Assembly (NCBI RefSeq): GCF_001553625.1
Contig: NZ_CP014230.1
Location: 1,116,001-1,180,000 of the forward strand
Reading direction: 5' to 3'
Length of the DNA: 64,000 bases
Source of the DNA: Desulfomicrobium orale DSM 12838
GTDB taxonomy: Bacteria; Desulfobacterota; Desulfovibrionia; Desulfovibrionales; Desulfomicrobiaceae
The notes below the pieces were generated by a model, which was not told the DNA's origin, searched no databases, and saw only the letters and a list, made by a program, of their open reading frames with translations. The translations under genes were made by a program, and so were the position numbers. This document shows, piece by piece, positions 45,363-59,261 of the stretch (the first letter of the stretch is position 1; every line of letters begins with the position of its first letter).

Positions 45363-46672
45363 GTCCTTTTGAAGTAACCGGACTGATGTTTTTGTCCATG
45401 CTTTTTCTGATGGGAGCCGGCCTCCCTGTCGTGTATTGCCTGGGGGCAGTGGGTGTACTCGCGGGAATATTTCTCTGGGGCGATGGCGCAAGAGACATCG
45501 TCTATTTCTCTACACTCGATCTGATGAGCAACATCGTACTTAGTGCCATTCCTTTGTTTATATTCATGGGGTTTGTGCTACACGAATCCCGGATAGCTAA
45601 GGATATGTTCCATACGGTCTATATGTGGTCCGGCCGCATCCGGGGGGCGCTAGGTATCGGAACAATTCTGATATGCGCACTCATGGCGGCGATGCTGGGG
45701 GTGAGCAGCGCCACAATTCTTTCTATGGGTGTTATCGCTGTGCCTGCCATGCTCCAGAAAAACTACAACAAAAGGCTGGCCGTAGGTATCGTGCAGGCCG
45801 GAGGAGCACTCGGCTTTCTCATTCCGCCAAGCATGATGATGGTTATGTATTCATTTATCAGTGGTGTCTCGGTCGGCCGTCTTTTCGCGGGCGGCATCAT
45901 ACCGGGCCTTATACTTGCGGGTATGTATCTAGTGTATATTGCCGTACTTTCCTGGTTAAGACCGGAAATGGCTCCGGCCATCACAAGCGAGGAGCGCCCT
46001 CCGTTTAAAGAGCGGGTTGCCGCACTGACAGAACTTATTTTGCCTCTGGCTCTTATTGTCTCCATCCTCGGCTGCATTTTCATGGGCATTACCTCTCCCA
46101 CCGAGGCGGCCGCGATTGGTGCGTTCGGCTCTCTCGTCTGCGCCGGAGTAAAGGGTCGCCTCTCCTTGGCCATGCTGGGCCGGGCCTGTCGTCAAACTTT
46201 TGCTATATCCGGGTTCGCGGGGTACATCATCATTGCGGCTCTGATCTTCAGTAAAGTGTACACAGGACTCGGCGCAACAGCTATGATTAAAAATCTTGTG
46301 TTGAATATGGGCGCAGAACCACTGGTTGTTATGGTCTGTATTCAATTATCTTTCTTTATTCTCGGAATGTTCATGGATGATATTGCCATCTTATTCATGT
46401 GTATGCCCATATATATTCCCATCATTGTCGGCTTAGGGCTTGATCCAGTCTGGTTTGGTATTCTTTTTGTTGTGAATATGCAAATGGCGTATATTACTCC
46501 ACCATATGGATTAAATCTTTTTTATATGAAAGCTGTAGCGCCAAAGGAAATAAAATTACACGATATTTATTGGGGAGCTGTCCCTTTTATTCTGATCCAA
46601 GCTTTACTTTTAGTTGTTCTAATGTTGTATCCATCAATCATAACATGGCTCCCAAATAAAATTTTTGGATAA
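45359..46672 (+). CDS. dctM: TRAP transporter large membrane subunit DctM
   Basis: Sodium-driven channel subunit of the TRAP system, 437 residues and about 12 membrane helices. Motifs include GAGLPVVYCLGAVGVLAGI, the SSATILSMGVIAVPAM region, GALGFLIPPSMMMVMYSF, GITSPTEAAAIGAFGSL and FFILGMFMDDIAILFMCMPI. ATG 45359 overlaps dctQ by four bases and has AAGGAG six bases ahead. It is followed by the ureohydrolase gene. Confidence 0.92.
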   Translation: MSPFEVTGLMFLSMLFLMGAGLPVVYCLGAVGVLAGIFLWGDGARDIVYFSTLDLMSNIVLSAIPLFIFMGFVLHESRIAKDMFHTVYMWSGRIRGALGIGTILICALMAAMLGVSSATILSMGVIAVPAMLQKNYNKRLAVGIVQAGGALGFLIPPSMMMVMYSFISGVSVGRLFAGGIIPGLILAGMYLVYIAVLSWLRPEMAPAITSEERPPFKERVAALTELILPLALIVSILGCIFMGITSPTEAAAIGAFGSLVCAGVKGRLSLAMLGRACRQTFAISGFAGYIIIAALIFSKVYTGLGATAMIKNLVLNMGAEPLVVMVCIQLSFFILGMFMDDIAILFMCMPIYIPIIVGLGLDPVWFGILFVVNMQMAYITPPYGLNLFYMKAVAPKEIKLHDIYWGAVPFILIQALLLVVLMLYPSIITWLPNKIFG

Positions 46673-46697
46673 CAAGATAAATGAGGTGTTCATAGAA

Positions 46698-47633
46698 ATG
46701 GTCAATTCATTGCAGTCTCCACGTTTTTGTGGAATCCGAAGTTTTATGCGTATGCCTGTCAAGTATGGAGTTATGAATACAGATGTAATCATCATGGGTA
46801 TTCCATTTGACAGTGCAACGTCTTATCGCCCAGGTGCACGTTTCGGACCGGCCGCAGTGCGAGAGGCGTCCAATATCCTCAAACCATACTGCCCGGTGCT
46901 CGATGTTGATATCAGCGAACATCTTTCTATCATCGATGGCGGGGATATCGACACCATACCCGGCTACGTGGAGGAAAGCCTTGATGCCATGTGTCAGGGA
47001 CTTATTCCATATATGGAATCACCTGCGATTCCAATATTGATTGGAGGAGACCATCTCGTCAGTCTGGGTATTCTGCGTGCTATGCATGCAGCGCGCGGGC
47101 CGGTGGCTCTGGTACATTTTGACGCACATAGCGATACCGTCGGCTCCTATTTCGGCAAACCGTATAATCATGGTTCACCATTTTACTGGGCGATCAAGGA
47201 AGGACTGATCATTCCAGAATATTCTACGCAGATAGGAATCCGTGGACCGTTATACAGCAGAACTATTCTTGATTGGCCTAAGAGCCAGGGACTTCGCATT
47301 ATCATGGGGCAGGAACTGCATGAGCGAGGTATAACTCATGTAGCTGAAGAAGTTGTGACAAGAGCTGGTGATAAGCCGGTATACGTGACTTTTGACATTG
47401 ATTTTTTGGATGCTTCCTGTGCACCCGGAACCGGTACTCCGGAAATTGAAGGCTTTACTACATGGGAGGCACTTTCTCTTATGAGGCACATCTGTCCACG
47501 CCTTGATTGCGTGGGAATGGATCTCGTAGAAATACTCCCGGACAAAGACCTCTCCGGCATCACCGCCTTGGCAGGAGCCTCCGTTATTCACTCTTTTCTC
47601 GCATCACTGGCGAAAAGGAGATCAGGAATCTGA
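46698..47633 (+). CDS. agmatinase-like ureohydrolase
   Basis: Manganese enzyme of the arginase/agmatinase family that releases urea from a guanidino compound; 311 residues. Metal ligands are visible: H119 in GGDHL, D142, H144 and D146 in DAHSD, D233 and D235 in FDIDFLD. The NHGSPF loop and PGTGTPE are also present. A TTG start overlapping dctM lacks an SD; ATG 46698 fits better. Being after a TRAP transporter for acids, the substrate may be a guanidino acid such as guanidinobutyrate or guanidinoacetate rather than agmatine. This is inference; the exact substrate cannot be read from sequence. Confidence 0.88.
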   Translation: MVNSLQSPRFCGIRSFMRMPVKYGVMNTDVIIMGIPFDSATSYRPGARFGPAAVREASNILKPYCPVLDVDISEHLSIIDGGDIDTIPGYVEESLDAMCQGLIPYMESPAIPILIGGDHLVSLGILRAMHAARGPVALVHFDAHSDTVGSYFGKPYNHGSPFYWAIKEGLIIPEYSTQIGIRGPLYSRTILDWPKSQGLRIIMGQELHERGITHVAEEVVTRAGDKPVYVTFDIDFLDASCAPGTGTPEIEGFTTWEALSLMRHICPRLDCVGMDLVEILPDKDLSGITALAGASVIHSFLASLAKRRSGI

Positions 47634-47801
47634 AAGAATGTGGCAGCAGAATGGATACACTGCTAAGAAGCGGACAGGGCCTCACGGCAGCCGCAGTACG
47701 GGCCGCTTGCCCTTGACTTTCCAAATGGGCCATGGTTGTGAAAGGAACCTCGTGATTTGGCCGGGCCGCTTGTGATTGACGTACAACCGGAGGGAAACCG
47801 C

Positions 47802-47945
47802 ATGCTGGGCGAACTTTTTGGAAACATGCTGCACAGCACCATACAGGGCGCTGTCGGAGTGGCGGGAATCTTCATCTACCTTGCGGCCATCGTCACCGCG
47901 GCCTGTTACCGCATCAGGGAAAACATGCGGGACGAGCACCATTAG
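47802..47945 (+). CDS. small single-helix membrane protein, 47 residues
   Basis: Unrecognised. One hydrophobic helix (about 18-35, AVGVAGIFIYLAAIVTAACY) is followed by a charged tail RIRENMRDEHH. GGAGG lies about seven bases before ATG 47802, which supports translation; an upstream GTG in frame lacks this. It follows the island's last gene by 168 bases, and base composition here returns to the chromosomal norm. Function unknown. Confidence 0.55.
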   Translation: MLGELFGNMLHSTIQGAVGVAGIFIYLAAIVTAACYRIRENMRDEHH

Positions 47946-48005
47946 TCCGATTTCGCCCCGACTGGCGGGTACGATCTCTGGGACTGTCCGCAAAAGCGGA
48001 TCCGC

Positions 48006-48035
48006 ACGAGCTGGCAGGATTTCCTGTCAGCTCGT
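48006..48035. repeat. 14-bp inverted repeat hairpin
   Basis: ACGAGCTGGCAGGA pairs with TCCTGTCAGCTCGT around TT, with one G-T pair. It lies 60 bases after the small membrane protein gene. There is no T-run, so it may be a factor-assisted terminator, an mRNA-stabilising stem or a protein site. Confidence 0.5.
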
Positions 48036-48205
48036 ATGCGTTCGAAGACCGGAGATGTATATTCCTCTTTCCTCCGTAATCCCCTCTTTCAATGCATATC
48101 CCGACCGGCCAAGAGGAAATTCCGCTCGCGGCGGGGTAAGGAAATACCGGCAAAACCGTCCCCGGCAGGCAAAGCGGAGCCATATTTTCCACCAAAACGC
48201 GCACC

Positions 48206-49285
48206 ATGGAAGAATACGACGCCCTTTCCCTGTTTTCCGGCGGTCTGGACAGCATCCTGGCCTCCCGGCTCATGCAGAGCCTCGGGCACAAAATCCTGGG
48301 CCTTCATTTCGTCAGCCCCTTTTTCGGCAAACCGGAACAGATTCCCCTCTGGACGCGGGAATATGGGCTGCCCATCGTGCCCGTGGACGTAGGACAGGAG
48401 TTTGTGGATCTCATGGCGGGTTTTCCCGGCCACGGCTTCGGCAAGGTGCTCAATCCGTGCGTGGACTGTAAAATTCTCATGCTGCGCCGGGCCAAGGCAC
48501 TTTTACCTGCATACGGCGCAAAATTTCTCATTTCCGGCGAAGTGCTGGGGCAGCGGCCCATGTCCCAGCGGGCCGACACCCTGAACACCATCCGCAATGA
48601 TGCCGAGGTCCGCGGTCTGCTGCTGCGGCCTCTGAGCGCGCGCCTGCTGCCGCCTACGCCCATGGAAGAGTCCGGGCTGGTGGACCGCGAAAAGCTGTAT
48701 GCCATAAATGGCCGGGGACGGCGCGGCCAGTTCGGGCTGGCAAAGATTCTGGGCGTGACCAGTATTCCGGCCCAGGCCGGGGGCTGCCGCCTGAGTGAAA
48801 AGGAGTCCGCCCGGCGCTACTGGCCCCTTCTGCGCGTTTTTTCCCGGCCTCTGGCCGGAGACTTCGAACTGGCCAATGTCGGCCGCCAGCTCTGGAAAAG
48901 GGAAGGAGGGGCCGCATACTGGCTGACCATGGGCCGGGATCGCCAGTCCAACGAACGGGTGCTGGCCTTGGCCCGGCCCGGCGACTATCTGCTCGAAGCG
49001 CGGGATTTTCCCGGACCGCAGGGCCTTTGCCGCCCGGCTCCGGGATCGTCCTGGCCGGAACACGCGCTGCGGGAAGCGGCCGCCTGTCTGGCTTCCTTTT
49101 CTTCCAAGGCCAGACAGCACGGCCAGCCAGCCATGGTCCTGGTCCGGCGGGGAGAGGAAGAGCGGGAATTTTCTGTCGATCCGGCCGCTCCGCACGGTTT
49201 TGCGGAAAACCTTTCCTGGGAGCGGACCAGAGAAGAACGAAATGTGTGGATACGAAATGTGACGGCCGCGGACGGCGTCATGTAA
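48206..49285 (+). CDS. PP-loop ATPase, tRNA-thiolation-like (MnmA/ThiI-type)
   Basis: A 359-residue cytoplasmic protein. Its N-terminal adenylation domain has the pyrophosphate loop SGGLDS at 11-16, LGLHFVSPFFGKPEQ and a CVDCK pair near residue 85, then ISGEVLGQRPMSQ. These are features of MnmA/ThiI-type enzymes that activate a tRNA base before sulfur transfer. There is no RNA-binding THUMP domain, and the C-terminal half is not recognised. Such stand-alone proteins in sulfate reducers are often called tRNA methyltransferases, which this sequence does not support. Its end overlaps a convergent amidohydrolase by eight bases. Confidence 0.72.
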   Translation: MEEYDALSLFSGGLDSILASRLMQSLGHKILGLHFVSPFFGKPEQIPLWTREYGLPIVPVDVGQEFVDLMAGFPGHGFGKVLNPCVDCKILMLRRAKALLPAYGAKFLISGEVLGQRPMSQRADTLNTIRNDAEVRGLLLRPLSARLLPPTPMEESGLVDREKLYAINGRGRRGQFGLAKILGVTSIPAQAGGCRLSEKESARRYWPLLRVFSRPLAGDFELANVGRQLWKREGGAAYWLTMGRDRQSNERVLALARPGDYLLEARDFPGPQGLCRPAPGSSWPEHALREAAACLASFSSKARQHGQPAMVLVRRGEEEREFSVDPAAPHGFAENLSWERTREERNVWIRNVTAADGVM

Positions 49286-50108
49286 TATCGCCCGCCGCCC
49301 GCGCAGGTTCCCGGGACGCGGCAAAATCCCGCAGCAGCAGATCGCCGCGGTCCAGCAGGTCCTGAATCCAGCCGTCGGAGACCCTGGCTCGCTGCTGCCA
49401 GCGGCGCAACTCCGCGCTCTGGTCGAACAGGGGATAGTCGCTGCCGAAAAGCAGCCGGTCGGAAGGGTGGCGGCGCAGAATGGTATGCAGGTCGTCATCG
49501 GAGATCATGCCGATGGCGCTCGATGTATCCAGAAATACGTCCTGCCCTACGATGTGCTCAATGGCGTGCCCCCACTGGAACACGCCCCCCAGATGCGCGG
49601 CCACCACGCGCAGGGCCGGAAAATTGCGGCGCAGCCAGTTCAGGCGGCGGGCGCTGGATGGGTTCTTCTCCGGCGCGGTGCGGTCCCCCATGTGGAACAG
49701 GATCAGAAAACGGTCGGAAATGGTCTCCCACATGGGGCCCAGACGCGGATCGTCCATCCAGAAACCCTGAAAATCGGGATGAAACTTGAGCCCGAGAATA
49801 CCGGCCGCCTCCAGCCGTTGCAGCTCCTTTTCCCAGTGAGCGTAAGCCGGATGCAGAGAGCCGAAGGGCTCCAGCATGGGATCGGCGCGCAACCCGATGG
49901 CCCAGTCGTTGACCACTTCCACCTGAAGCGCATTGGTGGCCGCTGAAAGCAGGATGGTCCGTTCGATTCCGGCCCGTTTCAGCCGGGCCTTCAGGTCGTC
50001 CAGCAGGCCCGTGCCCACGGGGTTCAGCCCGTAATGCCTGTGAAGCTGTTCCAGAACCTTGCCCGCGACTTTGGGGTGGAAGGCGTGCGTGTGGACGTCA
50101 ATGCTCAC
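49278..50108 (-). CDS. amidohydrolase family protein (PF04909 type)
   Basis: A 276-residue TIM-barrel hydrolase or decarboxylase. The N-terminus SIDVHTHAFHP carries the metal HxH. GLKFHPDFQGF, AAHLGG and the catalytic LLFGSDYPLFD aspartate follow in the order of the ACMSD-like group. Substrate unknown. It is convergent with the PP-loop gene and slightly overlaps it. A secreted-protein gene lies upstream on the same strand. Confidence 0.82.
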   Translation of the reverse strand: MSIDVHTHAFHPKVAGKVLEQLHRHYGLNPVGTGLLDDLKARLKRAGIERTILLSAATNALQVEVVNDWAIGLRADPMLEPFGSLHPAYAHWEKELQRLEAAGILGLKFHPDFQGFWMDDPRLGPMWETISDRFLILFHMGDRTAPEKNPSSARRLNWLRRNFPALRVVAAHLGGVFQWGHAIEHIVGQDVFLDTSSAIGMISDDDLHTILRRHPSDRLLFGSDYPLFDQSAELRRWQQRARVSDGWIQDLLDRGDLLLRDFAASREPARAAGDIT

Positions 50109-50183
50109 GGCCGCGCCCCGAAACGGTTTTTTCGGATGGAGACTGTAGTCATAGGGGAACGCTCTTTGCCCTTGCCGTTTCGC

Positions 50184-50687
50184 CTACTGTTCCGAATCGC
50201 CCAGCAGGATGAAGCCTTGGTCCAGCTTGAGTTCGTCCGTCTTGCCGCTGTAGCCCGGCTGCCAGCAATATTCCTCGCCATTTTCCTCGTTCTGCAGGCA
50301 GAGTTCATAAGAAGGTGCACCTTCGGATACGGGAATGTGCATCAAAAGCGCCTGATGGTTGCGGCCTTCGCCGAGCCGGGCCGTGGCGACCGGGCGGGGT
50401 TTGCGGTACAGCTGGCCCTGTTTGTCCACCGAAAGCTCAAAGAGCCGGGCGTACAGACCGTCCACAATGGGCAGAATCAGGAAGAACTCGCCTTCCTTGC
50501 CCGCTGAAAGCAACGCCAGCGCCTCCGGACGCATCTGAAATTCCTGCTGCACGTAGTTTTCGGCATCCGATGAGGATTTCTGAGGGCTGACCGCCGCATA
50601 GGGCTGAAAAAATTCTGTCTCGCTCCCGGCCATAACCGGCGGGCAAAGAACCAGCAGAAGCAGTGCGAAGAATGCCGTCAATTTCAT
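50184..50687 (-). CDS. secreted hypothetical protein, 167 residues
   Basis: Unrecognised. The signal peptide (about 1-20) ends CPPVMAGSE, suggesting export to the periplasm. The mature part is acidic with beta-strand character (EFFLILPIVDGLYARLFELS, HQALLMHIPVSEG) and two cysteines near the C-terminus (ELCLQNEENGEEYCW) that could pair. ATG 50687 is chosen over an upstream start because GGGAGG precedes it. It lies 75 bases upstream of the amidohydrolase gene on the same strand. Function unknown. Confidence 0.65.
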   Translation of the reverse strand: MKLTAFFALLLLVLCPPVMAGSETEFFQPYAAVSPQKSSSDAENYVQQEFQMRPEALALLSAGKEGEFFLILPIVDGLYARLFELSVDKQGQLYRKPRPVATARLGEGRNHQALLMHIPVSEGAPSYELCLQNEENGEEYCWQPGYSGKTDELKLDQGFILLGDSEQ

Positions 50688-50883
50688 GAATCCTCCCTGA
50701 ACCCGCAATGGATGCATCGCGCTGAAGTTGCAGCCGTTTCTTCCGTCACTTTCCCGTTTCGCGGCAGCATGACGGCAGACTTGTTCAATTCCTGAAATCT
50801 GTAAGAGTCAAGCCCCGCAGGAAGAGTCTGCTGGTCCGGCTTAGGCGGCTCCGGGAGGCTGCCGTCCTTCGTCGTCCCTTCGC

Positions 50884-51729
50884 TCAGGCCAGCATTCTGA
50901 TGCATATGGCTCCGGCCGCCACCAGCCATACGGCGGCCACGCGCGCGGGCGTCAGTTTTTCCTTGAGCAGCCAGACACTGAACAGCATGCCGAAAATGAC
51001 GGAGCTTTCCCGCAGAGCCGCCACCAGTGGGACAGGCGCTTTGGTCATGGCCCAGATGCTGATGCCGTAAGCGCCCAGCCCGAACAGACCGCCCAACATT
51101 CCGGTTTTCCAGCGGCCCCGGACATAGTTGCGGTAATCCCGCCCCTTGGTCAGCAGCAGCGCCGCCGTGATGGGGATGGCGTTCAGCAGGTGCAGCCAGC
51201 ACACGTAACTGACAGCGTGACCGCTGGCGCGGGCTCCGTAGCCGTCGCTCACCGTATAGGCCATGATGACGAGGGCGTTTCCCAGGGCCATGCCGGTTCC
51301 GGCTGCGGAGAAAGCCCCGCGCCGCACGGCGTCCACGGTCAGGGTCAGGATGCCGCAGGACAGGAGAAAAACGCCGCTGAATCCGCCCGGAGTGAGCCGG
51401 ACATCCATGGCCGCGAACAGCAGCACAGAGGTGAGCAGCGGAGCCGTGCCGCGCATGATGGTGTAGCTGTAGGCCATGTCCGTATACCTGTAAGCCAGGC
51501 TGAGCACGACATAGTATGTGGTGTGGATGCAGCAGGAGGCCGCCAGAAAGCCCCAGCTCTGCGCGGCCGGGGCGGGCAGGAAAAAAAGAACGGGCAGGAT
51601 GCCCGCTCCGCCGCCCAAGGCGATGAGAGAGGATTCATACAGTTTTTCGGAACCGCCCTTGACGATGACGTTCCATCCGGCGTGGAGCATGGCGCTGAAC
51701 AGGACGGCAAGAACTATTTCTGCGGGCAC
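50884..51729 (-). CDS. EamA/DMT-family membrane transporter
   Basis: A 281-residue inner-membrane protein with about ten helices in two repeats. EIVLAVLFSAMLHAGWNVIVK opens the first, and PVPLVAALRESSVIFGMLFSVWLLKEKL is the EamA signature in the second. Substrate unknown. The start is GTG 51729 with AGGA seven bases ahead, 17 bases after the stop of the upstream cyclic di-GMP-like gene; the longer upstream frame lies inside that gene. Probably cotranscribed with it. Confidence 0.85.
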   Translation of the reverse strand: MPAEIVLAVLFSAMLHAGWNVIVKGGSEKLYESSLIALGGGAGILPVLFFLPAPAAQSWGFLAASCCIHTTYYVVLSLAYRYTDMAYSYTIMRGTAPLLTSVLLFAAMDVRLTPGGFSGVFLLSCGILTLTVDAVRRGAFSAAGTGMALGNALVIMAYTVSDGYGARASGHAVSYVCWLHLLNAIPITAALLLTKGRDYRNYVRGRWKTGMLGGLFGLGAYGISIWAMTKAPVPLVAALRESSVIFGMLFSVWLLKEKLTPARVAAVWLVAAGAICIRMLA

Positions 51730-51746
51730 GGCGTGGTCCTGACCGT

Positions 51747-53972
51747 TCAATGGGCCGGTTCGGAAGCCGGCAGGCCGAGCAGCTCTTCCACGGTGAGCGG
51801 CGGCGTTTCCGTGTCCCGCCATCCAAGCAGGCGGCAGGAGTGTTTGTGCAGGGACCGGCCGGCGGCAGGGTCCACGGGACCGGGAAGAAGGATCCACAGA
51901 CCGGTTTCAGCGGCCACAGCGCCGACGCTGGCGGTTACGGGCGGGTGGGCCAGGAGCGTTTCGTCCAGAATCAGGCCGTCCAGAGCCAGTTCGTGCAGCC
52001 GCCCGAGATTGACGCGGTCTGCCGTGAACCTGTCGAGCAGGATGCACAGCCCGGCCTCGTGCGCTCTGGCGAGAAAAGCGGCCAGCAGGTCGCCGTGGGA
52101 TTCCAGCCATGCCTCCCGCGCCTTGAGGAAAATCGTGGAGGCAAGACCGCGCTCCCGCACCTGCCTGATGGCCTCATCCGCGAAGCCGCTCCGCAGAATG
52201 CTTTTCAGGCTGATACCGAGAACGAGGAAGATATTCTCCGCGTTTTTCATCCGCTCCAGCATGGCGCAGCTTTCCCGCAGGCACCATGCGTCCAGATCGC
52301 GGATGATGCTGCTGCGCTCCACCAGCGGCAGAAATTCTCCGGCGTTTAGCGGCTCCCGGTGCGGGCGGCGCCAGTGCAGGACGGCCTCGGCTCCGGCGAT
52401 CCGACTGGAATTCATATCGCGCACGGGGACAAAGCGCAGTTCCAGTTCATCGTTGTCCAGAGCCGCGCGCAGCTCCTTTTCCATACGCAGAAAACGCAGC
52501 GCCTCGTCATTTTGCCGTTCGTCGTAAAAGGTGATCTGTCCCCGGCGTTCGGCGCGTCCGAGAGCGATCTGCGCGGCTCTGAGCATTTCGTCTTCGCCGG
52601 GATGAGGGATGGGAGGCAGCACCACGCCCACATCGCACCGGATTTCATGCTCTGTCTGTCCGATGGTCAGGGGTCTGGCCATTTCGTTTTGAATGCGTTG
52701 GGCCACTCGCACCGCGTCCACCGTGCTCCTGATGTCATCCAGAAAGATGAACAGGCGTTTGGGATCGAAATGGGCCGGAACGTCGAGAGCACGCAGGCAG
52801 CTGGCCGTGCGCCGGGCGATGAGATCGGCGAACTGGGTGGCTTCGTCGGGATGGGAGGCGGAAGCGTAATCCACGCCCAGCCCCAGGATGGCGAAGCGGT
52901 ATCCCCGTTGGCGGTCCAGCCGCTGCAAGGCCAGCCGCAGCCGCAGAAGAAACATTTCGCGCTTGTCCGTACCGGAAGGAGCGGGAGCTTCCGCATTGAG
53001 GGAGCAAATTGCGTGGAAAAAAGCGATCCGGCCGTCCACGGCATGCGGAAACAGGCGCACCGAGCAGGGCAGAACCCGGTCTTCCGCTGTGCGCAGCTCG
53101 GTCTGAAATTCCTGATCCAGCCCGGTGGTCAGCATGGCCTCGAACATGGCTTCCTGCGTGGCCCGGAAGTCTTTCCGGACCATGTCCTGAAGCCAGTTCA
53201 GCGTGGGCAGCTCGTGAAGGGTGTATCCGCCGGCCTCAAAAAACGCCTTGTTGGCCCCGGCCAGGGCGCCGTCCGTATATCCCACCACCACCGGTTCGGG
53301 AATGGTGTCGATGATGGCTTCCAGCAGACCGTCTTTCAGCTCCAGGCGGCGGTGTTCTTCGAAATCCGCCAGAATACGATCCTCCGGAGAGCCCGACGGG
53401 CGGGAGCGTCCGGAAGCGGTGAACCATCCTTCGGCCGTGAGAATAACCGGGTAACTGGCCAGTGCGAACGTCAGCAGGGCGGGATCAACAGATGGTGGCA
53501 GCAGGGTGAAGAATGCCGTATCAAAGCGGCTGGCCTGCATCTGGGCCTGGAGGAGTGCCTCCAGATGCCGGAGCTGGCCGCTTTGAGGCCTGAAGATGTG
53601 AGCGATCCGCTTTCCGCCTTCCGTCAGACGGAGCATATCCGTCAGGGCGCCGGAGTCGGAAACGCCGTCCGCACCGAAAACCGGCCTTGCAAGGGGAGTG
53701 GTGATGCCCGCGGGAAGTCCCTGTTCCGGAGAGGGATCGCACACCAGCAGAATGCCCTCGTTTTGCGCGGCGTTGGCAATGTTTTCCAGAAGCCGCCGCA
53801 TTTCTTCATTTGAGGCGGCGAGCACGGCGCACACACAAGGTCCCGTGTACGAGAAAATATCCCTTGCAAAGCCGGGGTAACGCACCGGGAATAATTCATT
53901 GCGGAGCGGACCGGCGGTCAGCGGCGGAGAAAAAAAATCGGACTCTTCCCGGGTCAGAATTTTGTTGCTCAC
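51747..53972 (-). CDS. PAS protein with degenerate GGDEF and EAL domains
   Basis: A 741-residue cytoplasmic protein from GTG 53972, chosen because AGGA lies six bases ahead. A PAS-like part (about 210-330; PEPVVVGYTDGALAGANKAFF) precedes a GGDEF-like fold in which the signature is gone (KRLFIFLDDIRST). The C-terminal EAL-like fold has EAVLHW for EAL, LGISLKSI for the metal asparagine region, and LLDRFTADRVNL instead of DDFGTGYSSL. Key acidic residues for both enzyme activities are missing. It is therefore more likely a nucleotide sensor or scaffold than an enzyme. The first 200 residues are not recognised. Confidence 0.8.
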   Translation of the reverse strand: MSNKILTREESDFFSPPLTAGPLRNELFPVRYPGFARDIFSYTGPCVCAVLAASNEEMRRLLENIANAAQNEGILLVCDPSPEQGLPAGITTPLARPVFGADGVSDSGALTDMLRLTEGGKRIAHIFRPQSGQLRHLEALLQAQMQASRFDTAFFTLLPPSVDPALLTFALASYPVILTAEGWFTASGRSRPSGSPEDRILADFEEHRRLELKDGLLEAIIDTIPEPVVVGYTDGALAGANKAFFEAGGYTLHELPTLNWLQDMVRKDFRATQEAMFEAMLTTGLDQEFQTELRTAEDRVLPCSVRLFPHAVDGRIAFFHAICSLNAEAPAPSGTDKREMFLLRLRLALQRLDRQRGYRFAILGLGVDYASASHPDEATQFADLIARRTASCLRALDVPAHFDPKRLFIFLDDIRSTVDAVRVAQRIQNEMARPLTIGQTEHEIRCDVGVVLPPIPHPGEDEMLRAAQIALGRAERRGQITFYDERQNDEALRFLRMEKELRAALDNDELELRFVPVRDMNSSRIAGAEAVLHWRRPHREPLNAGEFLPLVERSSIIRDLDAWCLRESCAMLERMKNAENIFLVLGISLKSILRSGFADEAIRQVRERGLASTIFLKAREAWLESHGDLLAAFLARAHEAGLCILLDRFTADRVNLGRLHELALDGLILDETLLAHPPVTASVGAVAAETGLWILLPGPVDPAAGRSLHKHSCRLLGWRDTETPPLTVEELLGLPASEPAH

Positions 53973-54069
53973 AAGATGTCCTGGCGGCTCCCGCCGAAAC
54001 AGCCTCACCCGGTGGTGTGCTGTTTTTGTTTGCCCTGCGACAAGAACCGTATCTGCTCAATGGGCGCTT

Positions 54070-56595
<2,526 letters not shown>

Positions 56596-56727
56596 GTATA
56601 CCTCGATAGGGCGGGCCGGTTCGGCCTGCTTGCGGAATGCGGGAAAATTTTCAGCGTATCAGTTTGGTCCGGAGCGATTCACGTTCCTTTCTCTAAATAA
56701 TGGGGTGAACTGGCTGATCCGGTTGGA

Positions 56728-56750
56728 GAAAAATTTCCGGGCAGCCCGGT
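56728..56750 (-). terminator. intrinsic terminator after gyrB
   Basis: Minus strand CCGGG-CTG-CCCGG followed by AAATTTTTC. It suggests that gyrA has its own promoter in the remaining 130 bases. Confidence 0.6.
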
Positions 56751-56768
56751 TCCACGGCATCCAATCCC

Positions 56769-59183
<2,415 letters not shown>

Positions 59184-59261
59184 TTACAAAGTATGTTTAC
59201 CAGAATGAAGGCCGGTTCGTCCGCCAGTGGCACGCCTGAGCCGTTTTCACGGCCGCGGCGG

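Noticed and set aside
41560-47660. Direct repeats as attachment sites of the AT-rich insert
   Set aside because: Only a short imperfect likeness (TCTGA-AATGT) near both edges; no tRNA gene and no integrase.
47634-47801. tRNA or small RNA gene
   Set aside because: GC-rich with partial stems, but no T-loop or anticodon arm pattern and no clear terminator.
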